DNA of 64,000 nt from Prorocentrum cordatum (GCA_963575745.1 CAUYUJ010021705.1:27501-91500), one strand, 5' to 3'. Shown: positions 10,229 to 20,431, numbered from the stretch's first letter. Translations and numbers: made by a program. The notes: a model not told the origin generated them from the letters alone.

Positions 10229-10660
10229 AGCCGTCGGCAGGAAAGGGGGAAGAGGACGCCTCGGACCAGGGCAGAGTCAGAGCATGGCCTCCCGGAAGCT
10301 GCATCCGATGCGGGCAGTATTTATATCCATATCCACTGCGCCTTGGACTTTCTTGGAAGGGGCGCCGCAAGGCCGAGGCGCACTGGATATGGATAACAAT
10401 CGAGCCTTCTGGAGGCAGATTATGATCCATCTCCAGTGCGCCTCCTGTTTCTTGGGAAGAGTGCCCGAAACTCCAAGACGCACTGGATGTGGATATATAA
10501 AGACATTGCCCGCACCCGTTCCCCTGGGGCGCCGGGAGAGCGGAGGGCGGGGAGCGAAGGCGGGGCGCGCCGGTGTCCGCCAGGGGCGGGGCCTCCGAGG
10601 CCCGCGCGGGTGCGCCCCGGCCCTCGGGGACGGTGCTCGGAGGCGGCGTGGGAGGCAGTG

Positions 10661-11002
10661 TTGGGCCGGGCCTGTCCTCCTACAGGGGGTTTTTGGAAAC
10701 GATTAAAGATATACAGTGGGGGCGTTGACCTAAGGAACTTCAAATAAGGAGCGAGGCCCCTTTTCTCCATAATCTAAGCTTCGATGTCCCATCGAGAACA
10801 CAAGGAAGCCCTGAGGCAAGCTGTGAAACAATTAAGGAACACGGAGCCCCTCCACAACGAAAAGGGTTCCTTCTTCAGGGCCCCGGCTGTATTCATAAAA
10901 TACCCCCCCAAAATTGAACAAATACTCCAACAAATCATCCCCAGACTATGCTTGGACTATTTCTTGAAGATTCCCCCCCGTAGGGGGACAGGCCCGACTG
11001 AA
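10661..11002. mobile_element. R2 element interrupted by R8
   Basis: Left end GGGCCGGGCCTGTCCTCCTA, right end GTAGGGGGACAGGCCCGACT. R8 (10,712-10,891) sits inside. The flanks AGGCAGTG and AGGTAATG match at 6 of 8 bases. Confidence 0.65.
10712..10891. mobile_element. R8 element nested in R2
   Basis: Starts TACAGTGGGGGCGTTGACCT and ends GCCCCGGCTGTA. Flanking TA on both sides. Interior matches the 18.3 and 25.2 kb copies. Confidence 0.7.
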
Positions 11003-11160
11003 AGGTAATGATGGGGGTGCGGCATTTATGCCCCGCACGACCCTCCGCGCTGCTCTGGCTCGGGCGGGGACAGGAGGCCGGCCAGCTGGCCCACGACCAT
11101 GTCGCGGCACCGCGCCACGTACCTCGAGAAGGGGGGAGGGGGGAGGTAGGAGGAGGAAAC

Positions 11161-11287
11161 TGGCCATCGCTCGGACGTCGATTCCCTATGCTTTTTCCGT
11201 ATCGTGCGTGGTTTTTTCGCTAAATGATCAAGGATGCTCCTCAATGGTCCTCGCCGAAGGAAAAATGCACACGTCCGATCGATGCCA
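11161..11287. mobile_element. R4 element
   Basis: Left TGGCCATCGCTCGGACGTCG, right CACGTCCGATCGATGCCA. Very close to the 5.86 kb copy. Confidence 0.75.
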
Positions 11288-12074
11288 AGGGAAGGGGGGA
11301 AGGAGGATCAAGTTGGGTCAGATTCGGGATTTCAAGCCGTGGTGGCAGGGAAGGAGGAGGGGGGAGGAGGAAGGTCCAACCGCACATCCAGGGGCTTTAA
11401 AAGATATCCCTCGCGGGCCAAGGTGTCACAAGAACTAACCACACTCGCTAAGTTCGAGCCCGGCTGGCTTTTCTTGATACGAGGAGAAAGGAGAGGTGGA
11501 AGAGTACCGTGGTTTCCTGAATGTGTTCGTGTCCAGGGCTGTTTTCCAGCAACGTCGTTACGTCGCGAGCCTTCCAAGGACGCGTGTATCCTCCCGATTG
11601 GCCGCCAAGGCCCGAGACATGGGCAGAAACAAACCAGAATACCTCCATTGGGAGGAGCAGGGCAACGATGAGGATGCTTGAAGAATTTCGGAACCTGGCG
11701 ACGGCTTCGGAGGTTGTCTGGGGATGTCAACAACGGAATGGGAACGTGGAGAAGCTTAGACCTTGGCCCGCGCTACGGTTTGCACAGATACGCTTGCTGC
11801 AGATACGGTGTCAGCGCGATCGATGCTAGTAGCGCCATGCCCTGAGCACCCTCGAACAACAGAAGCAAGGCAAGGCAAGGCAAGGCGCGCTTGAGTCCGC
11901 CGGGGATGCGGGGCCTGGAAGGCCTGGAAGTGGTCTATAAGCAGGATAAGTATAAGGCAACCGAATCCCAACGAGCACCAACTTTCCTCTGCACGGCACG
12001 CCGCTGCCGTGACGAAAGGGGGGCCGGGTGTCGGACCCCGCGTGGACCGCTTGATCTTGAGCTGCCCCACTATC

Positions 12075-12232
12075 GGAGGTGGACAAGCCTCCCTCTGGTA
12101 AACCTCCCTTTAGTGACAACGGCCTAGGACCGAAACCGACGGACCTGGACCCGCAAAATCGACGGCCGCTCGCGAACCGAAAACGGCCAATTCGCTCATC
12201 GACGTGTCAGGGTAGGAGGTCTGTCCACCTCC
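12075..12232. mobile_element. R3 element
   Basis: GGAGGTGGACAAGCCTCCCT at the left; AGGAGGTCTGTCCACCTCC at the right (inverted). Core with GACCGAAACCGACGGACCTG. Confidence 0.7.
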
Positions 12233-12559
12233 GACACTAACGGAGGTCCCCGCGCGGGCTGCACGCTTCACCTTCCCCGAACGGGCTCCGCCCGCGGGCT
12301 GTGCTTCCTGTGGGCCTGGAAGCCGGAAGCCCGACCTCGCCCGCCCCAAGCCCCGAGAAGGCCGGCGAGGTGCACCTGCACGGGGCTGTGCTGCTAGTTC
12401 TCGTCGCCATTGACGCGACGCCGCGGGGTGGCGCTGGACGACAGATCATCGTCAAGGCCCCCCCGTCATAGAGGAACCAGAAGCGGCATAAACAGACACT
12501 TGCATAAGCATGAAACAGCTACACCAGCAAGCAGCATTACACAAACAAAACAAACTCTG

Positions 12560-12682
12560 AGGTCCGCACGGATTTCTAGGATCCGCGCTAGGGCCCCCTG
12601 GCGCGCCGAGCGCGCCAGGGGCGGCGCCGGAGGCACCGCCAGGGGGGCCCAGCGCGGATCCAAGGAATCCGCGCGGACCGTC
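12560..12682. repeat. R7 inverted-repeat core
   Basis: GGTCCGCACGGATTTCTAGG left, ATCCAAGGAATCCGCGCGGA right, and an inner GGCGCGCC palindrome. Confidence 0.6.
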
Positions 12683-12788
12683 GCAAACGCATGTTCATGC
12701 CGTTGTGGGTCCTTCGACCTCAAACCTGCGGGGCGCGCTGGGCACACTTTCTTGCGCGTCCCTTCAAAACTGGGGGGCGGCCTTGGCT

Positions 12789-13191
12789 TAAGTCGGGCCT
12801 GTCCCCCTACAGGGGGATTTTCGACGAAAAATAAAGCAAATACCCACAAAATAATCAAAACATAATCCAAAAATAGTCTGGGGACTATTTTCTGGGGTAG
12901 TTTTGACCCTGTTGGGGCATTTTTGGGGTATTTTCTATTTTTCGTCGAAAATCCCCCTAAAGTTGGAGGCCTGGAAATTGTCACCAACACCAACACAAGG
13001 GGTTGCCTCCACACGGGGATGATGATCCTAGATTTCGGTGTTGGTGGTAATAATTCGGCCACCTTGTACGCCAGAATATTGCCACCATCACCGAGAACGG
13101 GATCTTCTTCCCTCGGTGGAGGCACGCCGCCGATATTGGTGTTGGTGTCAACCGCGAGGCCTGCGATAAAGGGGGACACGCCCGACATCAC
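12789..13191. mobile_element. R2 element interrupted by R5
   Basis: Left TAAGTCGGGCCTGTCCCCCT, right GGGGACACGCCCGACATCA. The near-perfect target duplication is CCTTGGCT / GCTTGGCT. R5 (12,963-13,166) is inserted 4 bp from the right TIR body, duplicating TAAAG. Confidence 0.75.
12963..13166. mobile_element. R5 element nested in R2
   Basis: 204 bp with ends TTGGAGGCCTGG and, reverse-complemented, TCGCAGGCCT, followed inward by CACCAACACC on both sides. Nearly the same sequence occurs at 26,638-26,845. Confidence 0.75.
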
Positions 13192-13194
13192 GCT

Positions 13195-13305
13195 TGGCTG
13201 AGCGACCCGCCCCGCCCGCGCACACCGACGCGCTGGCCTCGGCCTCGGCGGGCGGGGGCGGGGGCTCCCTGCCGCGCGACTTCAGCTCCGCCTCGCCCGC
13301 TATGG
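13195..13305 (-). CDS. Candidate exon downstream of the R6 composite intron
   Basis: After an acceptor-like CCATAG at about 13,306 the minus strand reads AGEAELKSRGREPPPPPAEA and continues to GGAGRSAK, with almost all codons ending in G or C. The frame then meets an R2 element whose duplicated target is CCTTGGCT. Excising R2 between GTGATG and TTAAG would continue in frame as PKAAPQF before a stop. No domain is recognised. Confidence 0.35.
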
Positions 13306-13790
13306 AAGGGGCCCTGGGACACACAAATAAATACACACATATCCTCCTCCTCCTCCTCCTCCTCCTCCTCCTCCTCCTCCTCCTCCTCCTCCTCCTCCTC
13401 CTCCTCCTCCTCCCCCTCCTTCTCCTCCTCCTCCTCCTCCTCCTCCTCCTCCTCCTCCTCCTCCTCCCACTCCTAGCCCTTTCGATAGGGGTCGGCGGCA
13501 CCGGCCGTCAGGCCTCTCCAATAAATACACACATCTGAAAATATGCCCCATACTTTTCCGATATTGTTGGGTCCCCCCCGCTTCCCATAGTTTCCCAGAT
13601 TTTCGGGGGAATCGAGGACTGATTGTGTCTGTGTGTTTCTTTTCCTCCTGAAAGTTATGACGAGGCGTACACATATGAAAATATTCCCCATACTTTTTCC
13701 ATATTTTTGGATCCCCCCCGCTTCCCATATTTTCCCAGATTTTCTGGGGTACCGAGGATTACTTGTGTCTGTGTGTTTCTTTTCCTCCTG
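13304..13790 (-). mobile_element. R6 composite, copies B-D with (TCC)n
   Basis: Begins at GAGGAAAAGAAACACACAGA (minus strand). It contains a 140-bp tandem duplication (the AAAGTTATGACGAGGC edge recurs at 13,651 and 13,791) and a (TCC)n tract of about 130 bp, then the usual R6 end GTGTGTCCCAGGGCCCCTTC. Confidence 0.65.
13337..13467. repeat. (TCC)n tract inside R6 composite
   Basis: About 130 bp of CTC repeat with two interruptions. Confidence 0.85.
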
Positions 13791-13805
13791 AAAGTTATGA
13801 CGAGG

Positions 13806-13935
13806 CCTACACGTTCCAAGTGGACCCGCGGGCCTCGTGGGCGAGCCGTGGTCCACCACGGCCACCGCCGCGGAGGACATGGAGTGGCTCCTCGCCGTCT
13901 CCAGCACCCGCTCCTGGAGAATCCGCGCGATGCGG
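13806..13935 (-). CDS. Candidate exon with a VDHGSP motif
   Basis: The minus strand reads RIARILQERVLETARSHS then MSSAAVAVVDHGSPTRP before running into CGTCATAACTTTCAG|GAGGAA, the donor-like edge of an R6 element. The hydrophobic strand followed by VDHGSP recalls the start of CbiX/SirB-type chelatases (family knowledge), but only one motif is visible, so no function is assigned. The exon lies between the decayed R16 copy (13,952-14,155) and the R6 composite. Confidence 0.35.
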
Positions 13936-13951
13936 TCGTCCTGGGGTCGGG

Positions 13952-14155
13952 GAGACGTGAGACTCAGGCACGGGGGACTCGGGTTGGCCTGACGGGGCCA
14001 TCATGAAAACGACGAGACCCAATCCAGCATTTGACGCGAGCTCCCGCTGAGAACAGCCCTCGGGGGAACTGGGCCGTCAAACGCAAGGGCGACGCGCTCG
14101 ACAAAAAGCGCCGGCAAACCCGAGTTAAGATTTACTCGAGTCTTACGTTTCCCCG
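13952..14155. mobile_element. R16-like element, strongly diverged
   Basis: Shares GACGTGAGACT, GGGGGACTCGGGTT, GCAAACCCGAGTT and GTCTTACG in the R16 order, but with many changes. Confidence 0.4.
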
Positions 14156-14165
14156 ATCGGGTAAT

Positions 14166-14361
14166 CGGGCTGGGCGAAAGGGGGGGATAGCAAAGGGGGG
14201 GGGGTGAGAATCAGCACACGTAGCTGATTCTCCCGGCGCCTCCCGGCGCCGGGAGGCGCCCATGTATCGAGGAATGGGCCCGGCGGCGGGGCCGAAACCA
14301 GCTGCATGCAGCAAATTTCGTAAACCTCCTTTTCCCTGTCCTCCCCTTTCGTCCGGCTTGA
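14166..14361. mobile_element. R17 inverted-repeat element
   Basis: CGGGCTGGGCGAAAGGGGGG left, CCCCTTTCGTCCGGC right; middle with CACGTAGCTGATT and GCTGCATGCAGC hairpins. Confidence 0.7.
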
Positions 14362-14794
14362 ACCTGACTTCGCACATCGCGCACCGCGATGCTTGCTGCA
14401 CAACTGCATCTTCGCACCCTCGCGCCGCCCCCTGGGAGCAGGGCAGCTGCCCGCACGCGGCCGCGAGAGCGCGATATCTCTCTCTGAACGCCCTCGCGGG
14501 TGACCTGGGCCACCGCTCCTCCCAGGCCTCCCCACGGGTGCGCTGTGAGCAGAATGTCGACAGGCCCACGGAAGCGACAAAGGGGGCTCGGGGGCACAGT
14601 GGTGTGGTCGGGGCAGAAGCGGGGGTTTACAGGAATCTCGCTCGGGACGTCCCGTGCAAGAAGGAAAGGCGAGCATATCCAGCGGGGCGTGCTCCCGTTC
14701 ACCCTACCAGATTAGGGACAGCCCCCCCCCCCCTCCCCACGAGCCCCCCAGAGGCCAGGGCAGCGGTAATCGAGGCCCCCTGGATGGTCCGAGG

Positions 14795-14955
14795 AGAGAC
14801 GGGGTCAGAGAACTGCGCCGCCTCGTCGGCGACGTCGGCGATGACATCGGCGACGTCGGCGCGAAGAAAAGCGGGCTCCACGTCGACCCGCACCGCCGAC
14901 GCATCGGCGACGCGGCGCGATCCTCCGACCCCATCCGCTCGGACCCCATCTGGGA
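14795..14955. repeat. R11 repeat
   Basis: GACGGGGTCAGAGAACTGCG, then CGGCGACGTCGGCGATGA units, then CGATCCTCCGACCCCAT as the inverted end. Confidence 0.5.
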
Positions 14956-14983
14956 GGCCAAGAGGTAATCGGTGCCTCTTGTC

Positions 14984-15150
14984 GGCGATGGACAAACCTC
15001 CCTTTAGTAAACCTCCCCTCAGTGAAACCGGCCTGGGACCGAAACCGACGGACCTGGACCCGCAAAAATGATGGCCGCGACGCCCTCTCGCGAACCGAAA
15101 ACGGCCAACTCTTCAATCGACGTGTCAGGGTAGGAGGTCTGTCCACCTCC
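14984..15150. mobile_element. R3 element flanked by a 27-bp direct repeat
   Basis: Typical R3 ends. The sequence starting GCCAAGAGGTAA lies on both sides (14,957-14,983 and 15,153-15,179, two differences). This is much longer than the 8-bp duplications elsewhere. Confidence 0.7.
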
Positions 15151-15154
15151 GAGC

Positions 15155-15935
15155 CAAGAGGTAACCGGTGCCTCTTCTCCCTCTGACGTCCGGCTCGGCG
15201 TTCGGAAACAGGAACGGGCAGCTGCAGATCAGTGTCGGAGCCAGCGCCACGGTGGGCATCGGCGGGCCCGGCTCCTCCGCCACGGAGGCCACCTGCCGGG
15301 GGACGAACTCCGTGGCGAGGTTGCTGGGCCCGAAGAAGACGGGCACGAGGACGACCTCAGCGGGGACAGGCGAAGGAGCCCAGGGACACGCAGGTAAGTA
15401 GGCACAACTCCCAGGCTTCCCCACATTTCCCACTATGTTTGGGGGTCTTCGTGTTCCCCCCCCCCCGCACTTCCCAGATGTTCCCACGCTATCCTGGGGG
15501 TCGATGGTTATTTGCGTCTGTGTGTTTCCTCCCCTCCTGACTCGGCCAGGACAGGGAAGGCGACAGCGATGACGACCAGGCCGACGAGGGGGACGAATCG
15601 GCGAAGGGCGAGTGGAGACAGCGGCAGAGCAAGATCGGCCCCCGAACCCCTGCCAGGGCCCAAGCGCACCCGCTTACCGAGCTGCGTCTGGCCGTGGTGA
15701 CGAGGGCCCCCTCCCAAGGTCTTGAGACGAAGACGTCGAGAGCGGACAGGGTGAATGACGACGACGGGGGCAACGACGCCGGAGGCCGCGGCGGCGGCGG
15801 CGGCAACGACGGCGAGGGCCTCGCGAAGGCGGCGCTGCCGCAGCTCCCGCAGCAGCCCCGGCAACGTCCGCGCAGGGATGCCACCCATCTCGTTCGGGTC
15901 CACCCGGTCACTGAACCGGCAGCTGCACGGCAGCA
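15155..15935 (-). CDS. Candidate membrane-protein exons flanking an R6 intron
   Basis: The first exon (about 15,935-15,560) reads SDRVDPNEMGGIPARTL, then a hydrophobic stretch (ALAVVAAAAAAASGVVAPVV), a basic segment, and a second hydrophobic stretch (FVPLVGLVVIAVAFPVLA). After the R6 element the second exon (about 15,350-15,155) continues VVLVPVFFGPSNLATEFVP and PTVALAPTLICSCPFLFP. Joining GCC|GAGTCAGG to CTGAG|GTCGTC keeps the frame and extends the hydrophobic run. At least two membrane spans are suggested. At the far end an R3 element interrupts at GGGAGAAGAG. The family is not recognised. The opposite strand is also open, so strand choice rests on composition and on the intron. Confidence 0.45.
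15371..15548 (-). mobile_element. R6 intron-like element, copy E
   Basis: Minus strand: GTCAGGAGGGGAGGAAACAC to TGTCCCTGGGCTCCTTCG. GGACAGG is repeated on both sides. It lies between two hydrophobic protein-like frames. Confidence 0.6.
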
Positions 15936-16139
15936 CCGCGGCGCCAGTGCCCAGCCGCTCCTCCCTCCCAGCACACCCTCCTCTCCCCCCCTGCTGTCCT
16001 CTCTCCCTTGCCTCCTCTCTCCCCTCACTCCTCCTCCCCCCCGCCTCTTTCCGTGGCCATGTTGGCTCATGTCATTGTGGATCAAGGGGCGTCGCGCCCA
16101 GGCCCGCCTCCATTTCAGGAAGCTCGCCTCCTCCTCGGG

Positions 16140-16849
16140 CTCTGGCCTGGGCCCGTGCGCGTCGCTCCCGCCGGGCGCTTCCCTGCAGGCGCTGGCGGCC
16201 GCAAGCCACGGGATCATCCCGTCCAGCACGGTGCTGTGAGCTGCCGGTCAAGGCCGCGCCCTTCCCCGACGCTGCGCGGAGGCTGGGCTGCGCGGCACGC
16301 GTCTGTCGCGCGCCCCTGGTTGCCGACGCACGCGGCTTGGCACAAAGTGCGGCCCTGTGCACACTGGTCCTGGTCGGCCCTCTTGAAGTCCATCACGTTT
16401 CTTTTGACCGCCCTCACCTTATGGAGGGGGGTCAGCCAGACTATGTCGGTCGTCGGCCTGGTCAGTCACCTGTGCCGCCGCATGTTTATCACCCCCCGCT
16501 GCCCGCCATCTTGCAAAAGGAGGCCCCGTCAGACGCTTCGTCTGCCCTGGAGATCGCGTTGCCGAGGCGCCTCTTTCCCTTCGAAGTGCCATCCTCGCCT
16601 CGCCCGCCGATCCGCCAGGACGAGATGAGCGCTGCCGGGCCAGGCGCTATCAGTGCCAGCCAGGATATTGCTGCCGAGTGCAAGCAGCGCGTCACTGTCG
16701 TTGCGCAGCAACGCGACCTCGCCATGCCAAGAAAGATGCACACCCTCCTTGCCAAACGCCAGGGCCAGGAGGATCTGTCTTGCCTCAAGGCGTGCAAGAA
16801 ATTCGGCGTGCAGCCGAGTCCGTCTCGTGTGCGCCACCCTCCTGATTGA
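16140..16849 (+). other. Ambiguous open region, both strands
   Basis: The plus frame is open to a TGA at 16,849 and ends QQRDLAMPRKMHTLLAKRQG followed by SCLKACKKFGVQPSP. The minus strand is open over 16,529-16,939 (LHAEFLARLEARQILLALAF). Codon endings are mixed on both. This may be an old pseudogene or non-coding DNA; I could not decide the strand. Confidence 0.2.
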
Positions 16850-17831
16850 ACGTTGTCGCTTGGTGACGGCTGTCCTCTTCGAGGACATCCCGCCCCAGAT
16901 GTGATGCCACCTTGGAGTTTGGCCACCCCCCCACCCCACGTGCGCCCCCTCTAGCCCTTCAGTGAAGAATGCAGCTGGGTGGCATGCATTCGGGGCTCAA
17001 ACATATAAACCACCACAAGGCGGCCGTAAGAAAGGACAACATCCTGCACGCGATCGCCCTGACAGGGGTGCGACTGTCTGCGCCCGCCAAGCGCAAGCAC
17101 TTGCCACGTAGTCATGCGCGAAGATGGCGGCCGCATTCGGTCGCGAATAATTGTTCTCGGGCGCCCATGGCCGCACGGTGGTGGTGTCTAAAAACGATTG
17201 ACCCCATGGAATTTCATACACCACCCCGAAGTATACACCACGTGAATGCGTGTTTTTTGCGCATGCAGCCGCGTGCCCAAATAACGCTGCACACGCGACA
17301 TGCCATTACCGCGAGATTTGACGCAGCCTGCAACCCACCGCCGAAACAATAATGCGATCAAACCCATGACAGAAAACCAACCCGCGGTGGTGATGTATAT
17401 GCGTGGGTCCCGGAATGTGAGCGTTTGTGTCAGGCTCAGTCCTCGTGGGTCGTTCCCATTTGCTCTCCTTGCGAGCTATTTACTTTGCGTCTCCACTCGG
17501 CACCTCTTCTTATTTATTCTCCATGACAACTCGGCCCCCAGGAGCCATCTAGAGCTGGTCATCAGGAGCACGCTCATTGCAAAGCCCCGCGTCCAACAAA
17601 ACTCCCCTCCCCTCTTCCTCCGCCGACCTCTTCTCATTAAACTGCACCGCCTCATTCTCCTCTCCGTATCCTCTTCCCTCATCCCTGCTCTCGCCTCCGT
17701 CGCCACTCCTCCCGCTTCCTCCCCTACACCCCGTCCTGCTCTGAAGCCTCGTCCCCTCACCCCTTCCGTCAACCCCTCCCTCCGCCCTCCCCTCCCTCCG
17801 CCCTCCCATGCACTCCCTCCCTCCCCCATGC

Positions 17832-17974
17832 CCTACCTCCCTCCCTCCCTCCCTCCTCCTCCCTCCTCCTCCCTCCTCCTCCCTCCTCCTCCCTCCTCCT
17901 CCTCCTCCTCCTCCTCCTCCTCCTCCTCCTCCTCATCCTCCTCCTCCTCCTCCTCCTCCTCCTCCTTCTCCTCC
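17832..17974. repeat. (TCCC)n/(TCC)n tract
   Basis: CCCTCCCTCCCT then CTCCTCCTC. The flanking 17.3-17.8 kb is C/T-rich with no gene that I can see. Confidence 0.85.
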
Positions 17975-18153
17975 CCCGCCTCCAGGCGCGCCGCCACCTC
18001 GCGCAGGCCCAGCGTGGAGCCCGCGCGCAGCGAGCCGTTGTCCACCAGGACCTGAGCATCGCTTCACCGATCCCGATCCCCACCGTCGTGGTCTGGGCCC
18101 CACTGGCCGATCTGCCCCCCAGATGGGGATATAGAGGCTGCTCCCTCTGCAGA

Positions 18154-18284
18154 CGAGCGCGTTCCACTACTCGCAAATGGCCTGGATCCGCCGCGAGGGG
18201 TCTACGAGAAATCACGTCGAAGCGGACATGTGTTTTGGGGGACGTTTGCGAGCAGGCACTTTGCGAGTAGTGGAACGCGCTCGG
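18154..18284. mobile_element. R9 inverted-repeat element
   Basis: CGAGCGCGTTCCACTACTCG left, CGAGTAGTGGAACGCGCTCG right: a perfect 20-bp TIR. Confidence 0.8.
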
Positions 18285-18304
18285 CGACTCTGGGTCTCGT
18301 GGGG

Positions 18305-18486
18305 TACAGTCGGGGCGTTGACCTAAGGAATCCTAAATAAGGAACGAGGCCCCTTTTTTCCCATAAGTTACACTTCGATCTCCCATGGGAAACCTCATGA
18401 AAACCTAAGGCAAGCTGTAGAACAATCAAGGAACACCGAGCCCCTCCCCAACGAAAAGGGTTCCTTCTGCAGCGCCCCGACTGTAT
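18305..18486. mobile_element. R8 element
   Basis: TACAGTCGGGGCGTTGACCT left, CAGCGCCCCGACTGTA right, TA at both flanks. Closest to the 25.2 kb copy. Confidence 0.75.
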
Positions 18487-19134
18487 GCCCCCGACTGGGG
18501 TGGTGAGATGCTGGGGCTCGGGATGGGGCGGGGGACAGGGCTCGGTCAACCCGACACACCGAGGGCGCCCGACTCCGCGCTCCGCACCGCGCGCAGCGCG
18601 CCTCCTTCCCGAACAGCCTCGCGCTCCCGCGCCGCCTCCCCCGGGGGAGGAGCCGGGGGGGGGGGGGGGGACGAGAGGGCCTCGGAGCCGCACCGAAGCG
18701 ACGCGCTCCTATGCCTCCGCGCACTCGAGGCCGTCCTTTGTTGGGCGCCCGAGTTGTCCAGGGTAACTCGGGTCCGGGGTAACTCGGGTTTGGATTCCCG
18801 AAAAAGGAACCCGAGTTAGCCGATGATTCGGGGCTCTGGACGCCCGAGTTATCCAGGGTAACTCGGGTCCGGGGTAAATCGGGATTGGACTCCCGAAAAA
18901 ACGAACCTGAGTTATCCCTGACCCGAGTCACCCCTGATGATTCGGGGCTCTGACTTTGTATTGGGGGGCGGAAAGATACGGATACGTGTTGTCCCCGGAC
19001 CTCTCTTGGGGTGCGTTCTGACCAGAATTTCGAGGCGAATCCAGCGGTGACAACGAGGATTCCCCAGGAGGACCAGGAAAGGCCGAAAACGACGGGGGAC
19101 AACACGTATCCGTATCTTTTTCTCCCCCGATTGC

Positions 19135-19336
19135 ACATGCCGAGGACCACCGCGCGCGCGCCGCCCCCGCGCCCGAGCACGGCGCCGAGGCGGCCCGCGA
19201 GCCCCGCCAGCAGCCGCCCGGGCAGGGCCCGCCGCTCCGCGGCCCGGCGCGCGCACGCCTCCTCGGCCAGCTGCGCCCGCAGCCCTGCGCGCGCGGGGGG
19301 GGAGGAGCAGCTCCGGGGGCGGCCAGGAGGGCCAAC
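19135..19336 (-). CDS. Candidate exon after an R6 intron
   Basis: After the acceptor CCCCTTCAG|GTTGG the minus strand reads VGPPGRPRSC, then an Arg/Ala-rich helical stretch LRAQLAEEACARRAAERRAL and RLGAVLGRGGGARAVVLGMC. Third positions are nearly all G or C. A second acceptor-like GCGCGCAG|GGC lies inside, so the true exon may begin there. Not recognised. Confidence 0.35.
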
Positions 19337-19338
19337 CT

Positions 19339-19501
19339 GAAGGGGCCCTGGGACACACAAGTAAATACACACAAATACAAACATGTCCCATCTTTTCCCC
19401 ATATTTTCTGGGTTTTTGTCTTCCCCCCCACTTCCCATATTTTCCCATATTTTCTGTGAGTCGACGATTAATTGTGTCTGTGTGTTTTTTCCCCTCCTGA
19501 T
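19339..19501 (-). mobile_element. R6 intron-like element, copy F
   Basis: Minus strand: TATCAG|GAGGGGAAAAAACAC to GTGTGTCCCAGGGCCCCTTCAG. Core CCCATATTTTCTGG-type repeats as in the other copies. Confidence 0.65.
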
Positions 19502-19536
19502 AACCAGCCTCGAGCGCATCCCTATCCCTGAGATTC

Positions 19537-19740
19537 ACCCCAGGAAGCATTTAAGAACCCCCCCGGCGATATCGTAGCACCGCATTTTTTATTCGATATT
19601 CCGAGGAGCCGAAATAACCGAACGATAGCTGTAGCACCCGGACACAGGAGGGCTCCTGGTGCCAGGTAACGCTTCCAGGGTGCGGAAGGGTTATCGATTT
19701 GCCGGAGGGGGGGGGGTGTTCTTAAATGCTTCCTGGGGTT
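19537..19740. mobile_element. R21 inverted-repeat element, single copy
   Basis: ACCCCAGGAAGCATTTAAGA left, TCTTAAATGCTTCCTGGGGT (last T adjacent) right; C-run then G-run inside. Confidence 0.65.
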
Positions 19741-19853
19741 AACAAGCCCAAAGTCGACGACAATCCGAGGGATGCGCCCTCAGACGCGGAGGGAATGACT
19801 CCCTGAGATCGGCACCGAGATGAGGCGATGCCAATCATAGGGATATTATGGAC

Positions 19854-19999
19854 ATGTTCCAAAGGGGGTTTTGGGGGAGGGGGTTTTCCAGGAGGAGCCC
19901 CCCAGGGGCCTCGGAGCCTCGTCCAAACAGGGGGTGCGAAGGCCCTGGGGGACCCCTCCTGGAAAACCCCCTCTCCAAGAACCCCCTTTGGAACCCTCC
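19854..19999. mobile_element. Inverted-repeat element, arms about 40 bp
   Basis: GTTCCAAAGGGGGTTTTGGG left and TCCAAGAACCCCCTTTGGAA right, plus matching GTTTTCCAGGAGGA / TCCTGGAAAAC arms. Confidence 0.65.
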
Positions 20000-20092
20000 G
20001 GAAGAGGGGTGGCGGGCACATCAGGGCCGGCGGCATGTGCGCGGCCCGGGGGGGGGCCGGGGACGTATCGAAACCAGAAGAGAGGCGCCATT

Positions 20093-20244
20093 AGGGGGCC
20101 ACATGTGAACCCTACCCCTACCCCCCACGATTTCCGAGGGTGAGGGTGGGGTTCACTTCGTTCGGGAGCTCCCGAGCGAAGTGAACCCCACCCTCTTCTC
20201 AGAAATCGTAGGGGGTAGGGGTAGGGTTCACATGTGGCCCCCTA
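20093..20244. repeat. 150-bp near-perfect palindrome
   Basis: Left arm 20,093-20,166 from TAGGGGGCCACATGTGAACC. The right arm 20,171-20,244 is its reverse complement with only a few differences. The spacer is tiny (around GGAGCTCC). Confidence 0.8.
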
Positions 20245-20431
20245 GCCATGACATCGGGGGAGATCTCACGGCCCTCGCCGTGGGATCCACCCCCCCCCCC
20301 CTAGTCATCACCCCCCTCTTGGCCGCCCCCGAGCAGAGGTCGAGCAGGAGACCGCCGGCAACGGAACCCCTTCGGCGTCTCTGTCTCGCAGGATCGACAC
20401 ACACACACACACACATCAGCTCTGGGTGAGA

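Noticed and set aside
11440-11470. GTTCGAGCCC as a tRNA T-arm
   Set aside because: No matching acceptor stem, A-box or anticodon arm around it.
13806-13935. Assignment of the VDHGSP exon to a sirohydrochlorin chelatase
   Set aside because: Only one short motif is visible; no second conserved block found downstream.
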